Assembly: GCF_038396845.1 (NCBI RefSeq)
Contig: NZ_CP151587.1
Span: 594,001-658,000, forward strand
Reading direction: 5' to 3'
DNA from: Gymnodinialimonas sp. 57CJ19
GTDB taxonomy: Bacteria > Pseudomonadota > Alphaproteobacteria > Rhodobacterales > Rhodobacteraceae
Length of the DNA stretch: 64,000 bases
Notes under the pieces: model-generated
Databases searched by the model: none
Seen by the model: only the letters and a program-made list of their open reading frames with translations
Told to the model about the DNA's origin: nothing
In this document: one piece after another, positions 1-10,738 of the stretch
How positions within the stretch are numbered: position 1 is the stretch's first letter
Layout: every line of letters starts with the position of its first letter
Made by a program: the position numbers and the translations under genes

Positions 1-1
1 G

Positions 2-484
2 CTGGACGACGACGACGCCCAGATCGCCGTGTCTGTGTCGGAAACAAAGATCCGCTTTGCCACGCCTGAAATCACCCTGACGTCCAAGGTTATTGACGGC
101 ACCTTCCCCGACTACACACGCGTGATCCCCACCGGGAATACCCGCCGCATGGAAGTGGACGCAGGCGATTTTGCCAAGGCGGTTGATCTGGTGGCCACGG
201 TGTCATCGGAGCGTTCCCGCGCGGTGAAAATGGCCTTGGATGAGGACCGTTTGGTTCTGTCTGTGAATGCCCCTGATAGCGGAAACGCCGAAGCGGAGCT
301 GGTTGTGGCCTATGCCGACGAGAAGCTGGAGATTGGTTTTAACGCCAAGTACCTGCTGGAGATCGCCAGCCAAGTGGACCGGGAGAACGCAGTTTTCATG
401 TTCTCCAGCCCAGCCGAACCGACGCTGATGCGCGAAGGCAATGATGACAGCGCGATCTACGTCGTCATGCCGATGCGCGTGTAA
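2..484 (+). CDS. dnaN: DNA polymerase III beta sliding clamp (C-terminal part)
   Basis: The reading frame is open from base 2, so the gene starts before the window; about 160 C-terminal residues are present. They match the third clamp domain: a TFPDYTRVIP segment near the start of that domain and a YVVMPMRV C-terminus, where the typical beta-clamp ending is MPMR(L/V). The protein forms the ring that tethers DNA polymerase III to DNA and is the hub for other replication and repair factors. It is followed after 47 bp by recF in the same direction, the classical order near the chromosomal origin of many bacteria. Confidence 0.95.
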   Translation: MDDDDAQIAVSVSETKIRFATPEITLTSKVIDGTFPDYTRVIPTGNTRRMEVDAGDFAKAVDLVATVSSERSRAVKMALDEDRLVLSVNAPDSGNAEAELVVAYADEKLEIGFNAKYLLEIASQVDRENAVFMFSSPAEPTLMREGNDDSAIYVVMPMRV

Positions 485-500
485 CATCGGTCCGATTGAG

Positions 501-527
501 TTGTATTTGCCAAGATGAATGAGGGAG
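501..527 (+). repeat. Dispersed intergenic repeat, short form, upstream of recF
   Basis: TTGTATTTGCCAAGATGAAT followed by GAGGGAG. This is one of seven copies of the same motif in the window (also 4907-4983, 15801-15827, 23863-23891, 41157-41227, 46319-46345, 52599-52676). Here its GAGGGAG tail lies 4 bp before the recF start codon, so the repeat appears to supply the recF ribosome binding site. Confidence 0.7.
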
Positions 528-531
528 CGAG

Positions 532-1623
532 ATGAGCCGCGTGTTTGTCTCGTCGTTGGTGTTGTCGCATTTCCGGTCGCACCGGCGCGCGCGCATGGCA
601 TTGGATGGGCGCCCGGTGGCGTTGTTCGGCCCCAATGGCGCGGGCAAGACGAATCTAATGGAAGCCGTTTCGTTGCTGTCACCCGGGCGCGGGTTGAGGC
701 GGGCGCAGGCGGAAGAGATCATTCGCAGGCCCGAGGCGATAGGCTGGAAGGTGGCAGCGGAGGTCGCGGGGCCGGGGGTTGGCCACGAGATCGCATTGAC
801 CGCAGAGCCGGGGCAGCCGAGGGCAACTCAGGTCGATGGCAAGAGCGCGCCGCAGGTGGCTTTGGCGAAGTTGTTGCGGATTGTTTGGCTGGTGCCGTCC
901 CAAGACAGGTTATGGAGTGAAGGGGCCGAGGGGCGACGGCGGTTTTTGGACCGGATCACGTTGAGCTTTCTGCCCACCCATGCGGAAGCCGTGCTGAGTT
1001 ACGAGAAGGCGATGCGGGAAAGGAACCGGCTGTTGCGCGATGACGTACGCGATCCCGCCTGGTATCGCGCGTTGGAGGCGCAGATGGCGGAAGCGGGCGC
1101 ACGGATTGTGGCGGGCCGGCAAGACGCGTTGCAACGGATCAGTGCGGCGCAGGAGGGGGCAGCGACGGCTTTTCCAGCGGCCGATCTGGGAATTGTGACC
1201 GAGGTATCTTGCGAGAGTGTAGAGGATTTCACCCTGGCTTTCGCAGAGAGCCGCCCACGGGACTTGGCGGCGGGGCGCACCCTTGTGGGGCCGCATCGGG
1301 CGGATATGTCGGCGATCTATCGAGACAAGGGCGTGCCGGCGAAGCAATGCTCCACCGGGGAGCAGAAGGCATTGCTGATCTCCTTGATCCTTGCGAATGC
1401 GAGAGCGTTGAAGGCGGACACCGGGGCCGCCCCCTTGGTGTTGTTGGACGAGGTGGCCGCGCATCTGGACGCGACCCGCCGCGCCGCGCTGTTTGATGAG
1501 ATCTGCGCGTTGGAGGCTCAGGCTTGGATGACCGGCACGGGGCCTGAGTTGTTCACGGAACTGGGCGAGAGGGCGCAGCAGTTTGAGGTGACGGAAGCAG
1601 ACGGCGAAAGCGTGGTCGCATGA
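532..1623 (+). CDS. recF: DNA replication/repair protein RecF
   Basis: 363 aa, the usual length for RecF, an SMC-like ATPase that helps load RecA at single-strand gaps together with RecO and RecR. Visible motifs are a Walker A loop GPNGAGKTN at about residues 33-41, an ABC-type signature region STGEQKALL near residue 272, and a Walker B stretch LVLLDEVAAHLD near residue 305. The ATG at 532 is preceded by GAGGGAG, which belongs to the dispersed repeat. It lies between dnaN and a LysE-type exporter, with gyrB beyond. The family assignment is secure. Confidence 0.96.
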   Translation: MSRVFVSSLVLSHFRSHRRARMALDGRPVALFGPNGAGKTNLMEAVSLLSPGRGLRRAQAEEIIRRPEAIGWKVAAEVAGPGVGHEIALTAEPGQPRATQVDGKSAPQVALAKLLRIVWLVPSQDRLWSEGAEGRRRFLDRITLSFLPTHAEAVLSYEKAMRERNRLLRDDVRDPAWYRALEAQMAEAGARIVAGRQDALQRISAAQEGAATAFPAADLGIVTEVSCESVEDFTLAFAESRPRDLAAGRTLVGPHRADMSAIYRDKGVPAKQCSTGEQKALLISLILANARALKADTGAAPLVLLDEVAAHLDATRRAALFDEICALEAQAWMTGTGPELFTELGERAQQFEVTEADGESVVA

Positions 1624-1645
1624 GCGCTCAACCGGAGCCACGGCC

Positions 1646-4763
<3,118 letters not shown>

Positions 4764-4906
4764 TCACCCACCGCCTCGGCCCGTGCCACCCGCATGGGCC
4801 AAAGCCCCCTCTCCGCGCCCGCCGATGTTCCCCATCAACCCGCGCCGCCCCCCCCAAATCCGCGCGACCTCTCTCGCACTCCGAAACCGAGCCCCCGGCC
4901 GCCCCT

Positions 4907-4983
4907 TCATCTTGGCCCATACACCTCCGGGGGGAACGGGACCTTTTCCCTCTGGGAAAAGTCTCGTGGGGGGCTGGCCCCCC
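4907..4983 (-). repeat. Dispersed structured repeat, long form
   Basis: Read on the minus strand this contains, in order, GGGGGG-CCAG-CCCCCC (a hairpin, plus-strand 4968-4983), an inner hairpin CTTTTCCC-AGA-GGGAAAAG (4943-4961), then CCCCCCGGAGGTGTATGGGCCAAGATGAAGG. The layout is shared with copies at 41157-41227 and 52599-52676, although the inner hairpins differ in sequence. It lies just downstream of gyrB and could also act as its terminator. Confidence 0.7.
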
Positions 4984-5128
4984 TCTACCCTCTCCGCCGC
5001 CCCCTTTCTCCATAAGGCGCGCCCACGTCAGGCAGCTTCAAACCCCTCAACCAGATGATTCTCCCGCTCCTTCCAGTTCAGGAAATCCGGGATGAATCCT
5101 TTCCCGGCCTCCCCCCTCTCTGCCCGAT

Positions 5129-5390
5129 TGATTCGAATCACAGCGCCAAGGGTAAGGGCAGCCTTACCTTAAGCAGATCTTTCGCCGAATCCCGTTTCTC
5201 GGCCCCTCTCGGAAAACTGCGGGGAAACCTTACCTGCCGCTCTGACACCCGATAACACGGCCTCTACGGGGCTTTGTCAGACTGCTATCGCATCGTTTTC
5301 CGACGTAGCGTCACTCTTGGCTATCACGCATTAAAACTCCTGTAAATCAACACGTTACATCAATGACATCCGATAACATCGCCCTGTTAT
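5129..5390. promoter_or_regulatory. Probable regulatory region of the curlin locus
   Basis: Directly visible elements are a perfect palindrome TGATTCGAATCA (5129-5140); an inverted repeat GGTAAGG-GCAG-CCTTACC (5151-5168); a direct repeat TGACACCCGATAACACGGCC (5243-5262) and TGACATCCGATAACATCGCC (5364-5383), 17 of 20 identical and 121 bp apart; and an inverted repeat ATAACA-TCGCCC-TGTTAT (5373-5390) overlapping the second copy. Such clustering 150-400 bp upstream of a curlin gene suggests operators for one or more regulators. No regulator gene is adjacent. Confidence 0.5.
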
Positions 5391-5541
5391 GACCTTTCTT
5401 CTCTTGGAAATTGTCTGACAGCGGCGGAATGGGCCAAAAGTTGGTCATCGGCTCACAGGGCATTACCCAAATACGAGCTGCACAACACGAACCTGAAACA
5501 CACACCTAAACCAAAACTTTATATTTATAGGAATTCACACA

Positions 5542-5976
5542 ATGAAACTCGCAATCATCAAAACCGCTGCCGCTTCCATCGCTCTGATCGCTACCGTTGG
5601 CGCCGCCTCCGCTTGTAACCTCGCAACGGCCACTCAGTTTGGCTGGGACAACCAGGCTGGCGTTCAGCAGTTCGGTAACTGCAACAACACTGCCATCGGC
5701 CAGAACGGCTGGAACAACACTGCCGCCGGCATCTCCAACGGTGACTTCAACACAGTGGTTATTGGCCAGGACGGCGCATTCAACACTGGCGTCGTTGGCC
5801 AGAACGGTTCCTTCAACGCTGGTGCCGTCCAGCAGGCCGGTGCTTTCAACTACGGTGAAGTTGTCCAGAACGGCGCTTTCCAGACTGGCGCAGTGATCCA
5901 GTCCGGCGTTGGTAACACCGGTGTTCTGAACCAGAACGGCGTCGGCAACACGGCCCTGATCATCCAGGCCAACTAA
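5542..5976 (+). CDS. Curlin-type amyloid subunit (CsgA-like)
   Basis: 144 aa secreted protein. A signal peptide spans about residues 1-24 (cleavage probably ASA|C). From residue 32 to 141 the protein is ten consecutive 11-residue units without a single insertion, each Q-x-G-x-x-N/Q followed by five mostly small or hydrophobic residues (for example QNGWNNTAAGI, QDGAFNTGVVG). This is the curlin repeat strand-loop unit, two units per classical 22-residue repeat, and implies a beta-solenoid amyloid fibre. Two cysteines (25 and 47) are unusual for curlin. Start ATG with AGGAATT upstream. It is the first gene of a csgA-csgH-csgB-like set; no csgG/E/F export genes are in the window. Confidence 0.85.
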   Translation: MKLAIIKTAAASIALIATVGAASACNLATATQFGWDNQAGVQQFGNCNNTAIGQNGWNNTAAGISNGDFNTVVIGQDGAFNTGVVGQNGSFNAGAVQQAGAFNYGEVVQNGAFQTGAVIQSGVGNTGVLNQNGVGNTALIIQAN

Positions 5977-5986
5977 GCCGCAAATA

Positions 5987-6010
5987 TCCGGGCTGCCCCT
6001 TCAGCCCGGA
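5987..6010 (+). promoter_or_regulatory. Intercistronic hairpin between csgA-like and csgH genes
   Basis: Perfect 9-bp stem TCCGGGCTG / CAGCCCGGA with a 6-nt loop, 10 bp after the csgA-like stop. No T-run follows, so it is more likely a transcript-stabilising or attenuating hairpin than a full terminator; it would favour higher expression of the fibre subunit than of the downstream chaperone. Confidence 0.55.
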
Positions 6011-6138
6011 CCCCTCCGGGGGCGGGATTCCCTTTCTCCCCCTCGCCCCGCTCCCGGAGTAACCTACCTCCAAGACCTTTTTACCCAGACCCGATTTTCA
6101 TTCACCCACTCGACCCCATTCATTCAAAGGACAGGCCA

Positions 6139-6549
6139 ATGACCAAGTTTTCCAAAATTCACACGGCCCCCAAAGTTGCTGCAACTGTCGCCGCGATCTC
6201 CACGGCCGTCCTGGGCTGCACCGCGATCTCTGCTGAAACCGCAGATGTAACCCGCGAAGCCCACGCCCAATCCGTAGCCCCCGTGGCCTGCGCCCTTTCC
6301 ATCGGCACCAACAACGGTCTGCTTCAGCTAGAGCCGGTGATCCAGGCGACCGAGGCGACCTCCGGCATCTACCAATTGCGCGTCGAAGGCCCCGGCACCC
6401 GGATGAACCAAGGCGGGCCCTTCTCGCTTCGTGCCGGTCAGACCCTGGAGCTGGGTCGCATGATGACCAGCGGCTCCGCCGCCAGCCTCGATGCTGAAAT
6501 GACCCTTACGATCGACGGCCGCACCTATAGCTGCCCGACCTCTCTCTAA
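6139..6549 (+). CDS. csgH: Curli assembly chaperone CsgH
   Basis: 136 aa. An N-terminal export signal (residues 1 to about 43, ending AHA) precedes a domain of about 90 residues that fits CsgH: it opens with a cysteine (51) in ACALSIG, has the NQGGPF motif at 90-95 and ends with TIDGRTYSC (cysteine 132); the paired cysteines are the family's expected disulfide. CsgH is a periplasmic beta-sandwich protein of alphaproteobacteria that keeps curlin from polymerising before export. The position between two curlin-repeat genes supports this. RBS AAAGGA eight bases before the ATG. A VLGC segment in the leader resembles a lipobox weakly; I favour an ordinary signal peptide. Confidence 0.82.
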   Translation: MTKFSKIHTAPKVAATVAAISTAVLGCTAISAETADVTREAHAQSVAPVACALSIGTNNGLLQLEPVIQATEATSGIYQLRVEGPGTRMNQGGPFSLRAGQTLELGRMMTSGSAASLDAEMTLTIDGRTYSCPTSL

Positions 6550-6630
6550 GACCTTTCAAGACCAAGACCTTTTCAAAGACCTCTTTTATCCGACCCTTTT
6601 TCAAAACCCATTTATCCAAGGAACACTGCC

Positions 6631-6996
6631 ATGTTTAAGAAAACCTTTACCGCCGCCGCCCTCGTTCTTGCCACTGCCGCCACCGCTGTTCCGGTTGCCG
6701 CTCAACAGATCAGCTTCGGCATCACCGCTGGTAACCAGCAGGAACGTGACGCCATCGCCGGAGCCCTCGTGCTGTACCAGATCGCCAACGGTGGTGACCC
6801 GGTCGAGGTTCTGACCCAAGCAGCCCAGGGCGGCTCGGTTGGCGTCATCCACCAGGAAGGCAACGGCCATAACGGCTCCCTCGCCCAAGGTGGCGGCGGC
6901 AATGCCGGCGGCGTCTTCCAGTTCGGTGAAAACACCGACGCCCACCTGGCCCAGAACGGCAACGACGGTGACCTCGTCTTCGTATTCGGCTGGTAG
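6631..6996 (+). CDS. Minor curlin / nucleator-like protein (CsgB-like)
   Basis: 121 aa with a signal peptide (residues 1 to about 24, cleavage near VAA|Q). A non-repetitive stretch (25-70) is followed by four curlin half-repeats of 11 residues at about 75-118 (QEGNGHNGSLA, QGGGGNAGGVF, QFGENTDAHLA, then QNGNDGDLVFV). Fewer and more degenerate repeats than the 5542 gene suggest a minor subunit or surface nucleator like CsgB rather than the main fibre protein. The C-terminus ends in FGW. RBS AAGGAA. The leader DNA before it carries three near-copies of AAGACCTTT (6548, 6564, 6576), one more lying before csgH (6072). CsgA/CsgB roles are inferred from repeat number and order only. Confidence 0.72.
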   Translation: MFKKTFTAAALVLATAATAVPVAAQQISFGITAGNQQERDAIAGALVLYQIANGGDPVEVLTQAAQGGSVGVIHQEGNGHNGSLAQGGGGNAGGVFQFGENTDAHLAQNGNDGDLVFVFGW

Positions 6997-7160
6997 TCCC
7001 TGAAACCAGCCTCTCCTGATCGGCCAGTCCGCTGGCCGAGATCCCGGACACTCAACCCTTCCCTAGCCCCCGTTTCCCCTGACGGGTTGGGTGTCCGGCA
7101 CTTCTCTCCTTTCGTCTCCTAGTCCCGACACGAACATATCACTCAGGCGTGTCCCAAACT

Positions 7161-7187
7161 CCCTCGGCTCCGGCCGGGGGCTTTTTC
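7161..7187 (+). terminator. Rho-independent terminator closing the curlin locus
   Basis: Stem CCCTCGGC / GCCGGGGG (one T-G wobble) with TCCG loop, followed by CTTTTTCG. It lies 165 bp after the csgB-like stop and before the MFS gene's own ribosome binding site. Confidence 0.75.
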
Positions 7188-7225
7188 GTGTTGGCCTCCT
7201 CCCTCCCCCGTGCGAGGTCTCTGCC

Positions 7226-8404
7226 ATGGCCCCCACATCCACCCGCCGCTTCGTCCCGTTTTTGCTGTTGTTGTTCACCGGAACCCTCAGCAATTCCGCC
7301 GTGGTGCCGTTCATGGGGTTCTTCCTGATTGATGGGCTGGGGCAGCCGAACTGGATGCTCAGCGTCTATTCCTTCCTCGCCATCGTGTTGACCGTCACCG
7401 CAAACCGCGCCTTCGGTCGCCGCATCGACGCGGGCGTCGCGGTATTTCCGCTGATCGGCTTTGCCGCCTCGGGCTATGCGCTGGCGTCGCTGTCGATGGC
7501 TGTGTCCCCGACGCTTCCCGTGATGCTGACCGTCGGCGTGATCGGCTACGGGTGCAGTGCCTCTGCGATCTCCACCATGTTCAGCCTCGGCGGCCACATG
7601 GCCGAGCGTCACGGCGTCGAACGCAGCCGCTTCAACGCCATCATGCGTGCGACTACTTCAACCGCCTGGATGATCGGCCCCGCCCTCAGCTTTCTGGCCG
7701 CCGGACACTTCGGCAATGAGGTGGTGTTCAAAGGCGCCGCCGTCCTGGGCTTGGCTTGGCTGGCCATGTGGTACGTCACCCTACCCCGAGACGTTCAGGC
7801 CAAAGCGCCCGCGCCAGCCGCTGACGCGCCGCACCCGGTGCCGCAAGACACCGGCCTCTGGCTGGCGGCGGGCTTCATCTTCGCCATGTCCGTGGCCCAC
7901 GGCCTAACCTTCACCGCCCTGCCGCTGTTCTTCGTGACCGAGGTCGGCCTGCCCGACTTCGCCCCCGGCTTCGCCTTCACCGTCAAAACATTTGTGGAGG
8001 TCTTTGCGATCTTCTCCACGCCCTTCCTCATGGCCCGCTTCGGCCTGCGTGGCCCGCTTCTCGTGACAAGCTGCATCGCCATCGGCGCAATCCTTCTGCT
8101 GTCTACCGTCACAACCCTTCCGCAAATGATGCTCGGCTCGGCCCTCGAAGGGCTCTACTATGGCCTCTTCGCCAGCCTCGGGATCAGCTACGTGCAAAGC
8201 TTCGCCCAGGATCGCCCCGCCCAAGCCACGGCCATCTACTGGAACACGCTGATGATCTCCGGGCTCCTCTCCGGCCCCGCCGTGGGCCTCATCGCCCAAG
8301 CCACCAGCTTCCAAACCGTAATCCAGATCTCGTCCATCGGCGCAGCACTCGCTGCCCTCGTTCTCACGGCAGGCATCCTCCACGCCCGTCGCGGGGCGCG
8401 CTGA
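7226..8404 (+). CDS. Major facilitator superfamily transporter
   Basis: 392 aa membrane protein with about twelve hydrophobic segments and a central hydrophilic loop (around residues 190-210, rich in A and P). It resembles sugar-efflux or multidrug-type MFS members (SLGGHMAERHG and FNAIMRATTSTAW segments in the N-half), but the substrate cannot be inferred. I chose ATG 7226, preceded by GAGGT at the right distance; the frame is open to 7091 but that stretch includes the curlin terminator and is proline-rich without membrane character. Monocistronic, convergent with trhO. Confidence 0.85.
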   Translation: MAPTSTRRFVPFLLLLFTGTLSNSAVVPFMGFFLIDGLGQPNWMLSVYSFLAIVLTVTANRAFGRRIDAGVAVFPLIGFAASGYALASLSMAVSPTLPVMLTVGVIGYGCSASAISTMFSLGGHMAERHGVERSRFNAIMRATTSTAWMIGPALSFLAAGHFGNEVVFKGAAVLGLAWLAMWYVTLPRDVQAKAPAPAADAPHPVPQDTGLWLAAGFIFAMSVAHGLTFTALPLFFVTEVGLPDFAPGFAFTVKTFVEVFAIFSTPFLMARFGLRGPLLVTSCIAIGAILLLSTVTTLPQMMLGSALEGLYYGLFASLGISYVQSFAQDRPAQATAIYWNTLMISGLLSGPAVGLIAQATSFQTVIQISSIGAALAALVLTAGILHARRGAR

Positions 8405-8479
8405 CCCGCCCTTTCACCTTTTTACAAATATCGAATCCCACCGCCGCCCCGACTGCTGCCCTCCCCACCGGAGCGCAGT

Positions 8480-9379
8480 TTATCCGCGGAAATGGACCTC
8501 ACCCCGGGCCTTCGCCAGCGCAATCTGCTTTTGCCGCTCCCGGAACCGCTCCCGGTCCGCATCGGTGTGGACATCAATGCACCGAGGGCACGAGACCCCC
8601 TCCTCGAAGGCTAAATCCGCCTTCTCCTCGCAGCTGATCGGATGACGGCACGCGCGGCACAGCTCGTAGGGCATCTCTTCCAACCCATGGCCTACGGCCA
8701 CACGCTCATCGAAAACGAAACACCCGCCCTGCCAAAGGCTCTCTTCCTCCGGCACCTCTTCCAGATACTTCAGGATGCCGCCCTTCAGATGGAACACATC
8801 CTCTACGCCCTGCTCTTTCAGATAGGCGGTGGATTTCTCGCAGCGGATGCCGCCGGTGCAGAACATCGCGATGCGCTGGTTGGCGAAACGATCCTTGTTG
8901 GCCTCCCACCAGGCGGGGAAATCTCGGAAGGTCTCGGTCTCCGGGTCCACGGCCCCCTCGAACGTGCCGATCTCCACCTCATAGGCGTTGCGCGTGTCGA
9001 TCACCGCCACGTCGGGCGCCTGGATCAGGGCGTTCCACTCCGCCGCATCAACGTGCGTTCCCACGCTGGCCGGGTCCAGCCCCGGCGCGCCCATGGACAC
9101 GATCTCTTTCTTCAGGCGCACTTTCAGGCGACCGAACGGCGGCTCTGACGCAAAGCTCTCTTTCCACTCCAACCCAGCACATCCCGGCAAGGCCCGCACA
9201 TGGGCCAGAACCGTATCAATTCCCTCTCGCGTGCCGGCGATGGTGCCGTTGATCCCTTCCGGGGCCAGCAACAGGGAACCGGTCACGCCGGCCCCTTGCG
9301 CCACATCCTGCAACGGCAGGCGCAAGGCGTCGGGATCATCGAACCGGGTGAAATGATATAGCGCGGCAATGGTAAACAT
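8480..9379 (-). CDS. trhO: tRNA uridine-34 hydroxylase TrhO (rhodanese-domain YceA family)
   Basis: 299 aa. Family order is visible: an N-terminal acylphosphatase-like domain, a central rhodanese domain (residues about 130-220) with the active-site loop [16 protein letters not shown], and a C-terminal cysteine cluster ([10 protein letters not shown] ... CPRC) that probably binds zinc. TrhO makes 5-hydroxyuridine at the wobble position of certain tRNAs using oxygen. Divergent from pncA across a 79-bp gap that must hold both promoters. Confidence 0.92.
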   Translation of the reverse strand: MFTIAALYHFTRFDDPDALRLPLQDVAQGAGVTGSLLLAPEGINGTIAGTREGIDTVLAHVRALPGCAGLEWKESFASEPPFGRLKVRLKKEIVSMGAPGLDPASVGTHVDAAEWNALIQAPDVAVIDTRNAYEVEIGTFEGAVDPETETFRDFPAWWEANKDRFANQRIAMFCTGGIRCEKSTAYLKEQGVEDVFHLKGGILKYLEEVPEEESLWQGGCFVFDERVAVGHGLEEMPYELCRACRHPISCEEKADLAFEEGVSCPRCIDVHTDADRERFRERQKQIALAKARGEVHFRG

Positions 9380-9458
9380 GGGCGATCAGATACGCCGTTG
9401 CGTGCGCCGCCTCAAGTCGTAGGGTGGCCTTTTACCCCTGACCCTGCGGAGCGCCCCA

Positions 9459-10061
9459 ATGCAGCCAGCCCACCACGCCCTTCTTGTCATTGATGTTCAG
9501 AATGATTTCTGCCCCGGCGGCGCATTGGCTGTATCCGGTGGCGACACCATCGTGCCCGGTATCAACGCACTGATGGCCGAGTTTGCTTCGGTCATCCTGA
9601 CCCAGGATTGGCACCCGGCGGGCCATTCCTCTTTCGCTTCCTCCCATGACGCAGAGCCGATGAGCCTGATGCAGATGCCCTATGGCCCGCAGGTGCTCTG
9701 GCCCGACCATTGCATCCAGGGCTCCATTGGGGCGCAATTCCACGCCGACCTTGCAACGGACCGCGCTGACCTGATGATCCGCAAAGGCTTCAACCCCGCA
9801 ATCGACAGCTATTCCGCGTTCTTTGAAAATGACCATACGACGCCCACGGGCCTAGAAGGTTACCTGCGCACGCGGGGCATCACCGATCTGACGCTGGTGG
9901 GCCTTGCTACGGATTTCTGCGTGAATTTCTCGGCGGTGGATGCGGCGAAACTGGGGTTTGCCGTGACGGTCCGCGAAGACCTCTGCCGCGCGATTGATTT
10001 CGACGGGTCTCTGACGGCGGCCCGTGCGGGCATGGCGGCGGCGGGTGTGGTGCTGTCCTAG
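9459..10061 (+). CDS. pncA: Nicotinamidase / pyrazinamidase
   Basis: 200 aa isochorismatase-fold hydrolase converting nicotinamide to nicotinate in NAD salvage. Visible are the catalytic Asp in VIDVQNDFCPGGAL, the metal-binding DWHPAGHSSF segment, the catalytic Lys in RKGF, and the catalytic Cys in GLATDFCVNFSAVDA. The product feeds nicotinate phosphoribosyltransferase, whose gene pncB lies at 16751 in this window though not in the same operon. Its stop codon shares the palindrome CTAG with the stop of the converging nsrR-like gene. Confidence 0.94.
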   Translation: MQPAHHALLVIDVQNDFCPGGALAVSGGDTIVPGINALMAEFASVILTQDWHPAGHSSFASSHDAEPMSLMQMPYGPQVLWPDHCIQGSIGAQFHADLATDRADLMIRKGFNPAIDSYSAFFENDHTTPTGLEGYLRTRGITDLTLVGLATDFCVNFSAVDAAKLGFAVTVREDLCRAIDFDGSLTAARAGMAAAGVVLS

Positions 10062-10501
10062 ACGCCCGCCTCCACGCCCAACAGATCGCGCAAGGCGGCG
10101 CGGTTGCGGCTGATGTCGGCCAAAGTGTAGCGGTCCAGCGTGGCGAAGAACGCGGTCATCGCCTCGGCCAACGGCTGCTTCACGCCGCACATGGGCAGCA
10201 GACGGCAACTGCATGGGCCGCTTCCGAAACATTCGACCAGCGCCGTATCTTGCGACAGGCAGCGCACAGCCGCGCCCAGGCGGATCTCGGACGGATCGCG
10301 CGCCAGGGTCAGACCGCCGTTGCGCCCCCTTTCCGACACCAGGAACCCGCCCCGCACCAAGCGCGAGCACACCTTGGCCAGATGGTGCTCGGACAACTCG
10401 AACGTTGCCGCCACCTTCGCGACCGAGACCCTCTCGGGCGCGGCCGCGCTCAGGTGCACCAACACCCGCAATCCATAGTCTGTGAACTTGCCCAACTGCA
10501 T
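10058..10501 (-). CDS. nsrR: Rrf2-family nitric-oxide-sensing repressor, NsrR type
   Basis: 147 aa. An N-terminal winged helix begins MQLGKFTDYGLRVLVHL, followed by the recognition region ELSEHHLAKVCSRLVRGG and RGRNGGLTLA, as in NsrR. Candidate [Fe-S] ligands are Cys91, Cys97, Cys99 and Cys105; NsrR uses three such cysteines. The C-terminal YTLADI motif also matches NsrR. A 62-bp inverted-repeat region starts 7 bp upstream of its ATG and faces a two-gene unit with a truncated haemoglobin, which argues for NO control and autoregulation. RirA/IscR are less likely because of the cysteine spacing and context. Confidence 0.85.
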   Translation of the reverse strand: MQLGKFTDYGLRVLVHLSAAAPERVSVAKVAATFELSEHHLAKVCSRLVRGGFLVSERGRNGGLTLARDPSEIRLGAAVRCLSQDTALVECFGSGPCSCRLLPMCGVKQPLAEAMTAFFATLDRYTLADISRNRAALRDLLGVEAGV

Positions 10502-10507
10502 GGCGTA

Positions 10508-10569
10508 TATTTAACATTTACAATGCGGATTATGCAATGCTATATAATGCGCATTGTAAATGCTAAATA
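10508..10569. promoter_or_regulatory. Large inverted-repeat operator between nsrR and the haemoglobin unit
   Basis: Left arm TATTTAACATTTACAATGCGG (10508-10528, written here in two parts: TATTTAACATTT then ACAATGCGG) and right arm 10549-10569 are inverted copies, 19 of 21 positions matching. Each arm contains its own smaller palindrome of the form (G/A)CATT-N3-AATGC, close to the ATGCATTT-type half-sites known for NsrR. The 20-bp centre has further ATGC/AATGC steps. The element covers the divergent promoters. Confidence 0.7.
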
Positions 10570-10582
10570 GGGATTCCCTGCG

Positions 10583-10738
10583 ATGGCGATGGTTGATCTG
10601 ATTCTTTGGCCCGGCACCAAGATTTGCCAGATGCTTGGCATTGATCCTGAAAAGGACATGGGCCTGATCCGGTCGATGTTTAACATGCTGGTCTATGCGA
10701 CCGTGATTCTCTTCGCGATGTGGGCTTTCATGTGGTGA
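10583..10738 (+). CDS. 51-aa membrane protein in the NsrR-controlled unit
   Basis: A short frame, MAMVDLILWPGTKICQML..., of 51 aa with one C-terminal transmembrane segment (MLVYATVILFAMWAFMW). It starts 13 bp after the inverted-repeat operator and ends in TGA that overlaps a GTG start of the downstream truncated haemoglobin (GTGA). No function is known to me; the coupling suggests that it helps the haemoglobin, perhaps as a membrane anchor or heme/NO partner. GC and codon use look like neighbouring genes. It is too short for automatic calling thresholds, so it may be missed in related genomes. Confidence 0.7.
   Translation: MAMVDLILWPGTKICQMLGIDPEKDMGLIRSMFNMLVYATVILFAMWAFMW

Larger units (their letters stand above)
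4764..5541. other. 778-bp non-coding gap between gyrB and the curlin locus
   Basis: No convincing coding frame is present. The first part (to about 4983) holds a long-form dispersed repeat with two hairpins. The second part (about 5120-5541) is AT-richer and holds several palindromes and a 20-bp direct repeat that look like regulatory DNA for the downstream curlin genes. The last 20 bases carry an AGGAATT ribosome binding site before the ATG at 5542. Confidence 0.7.
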
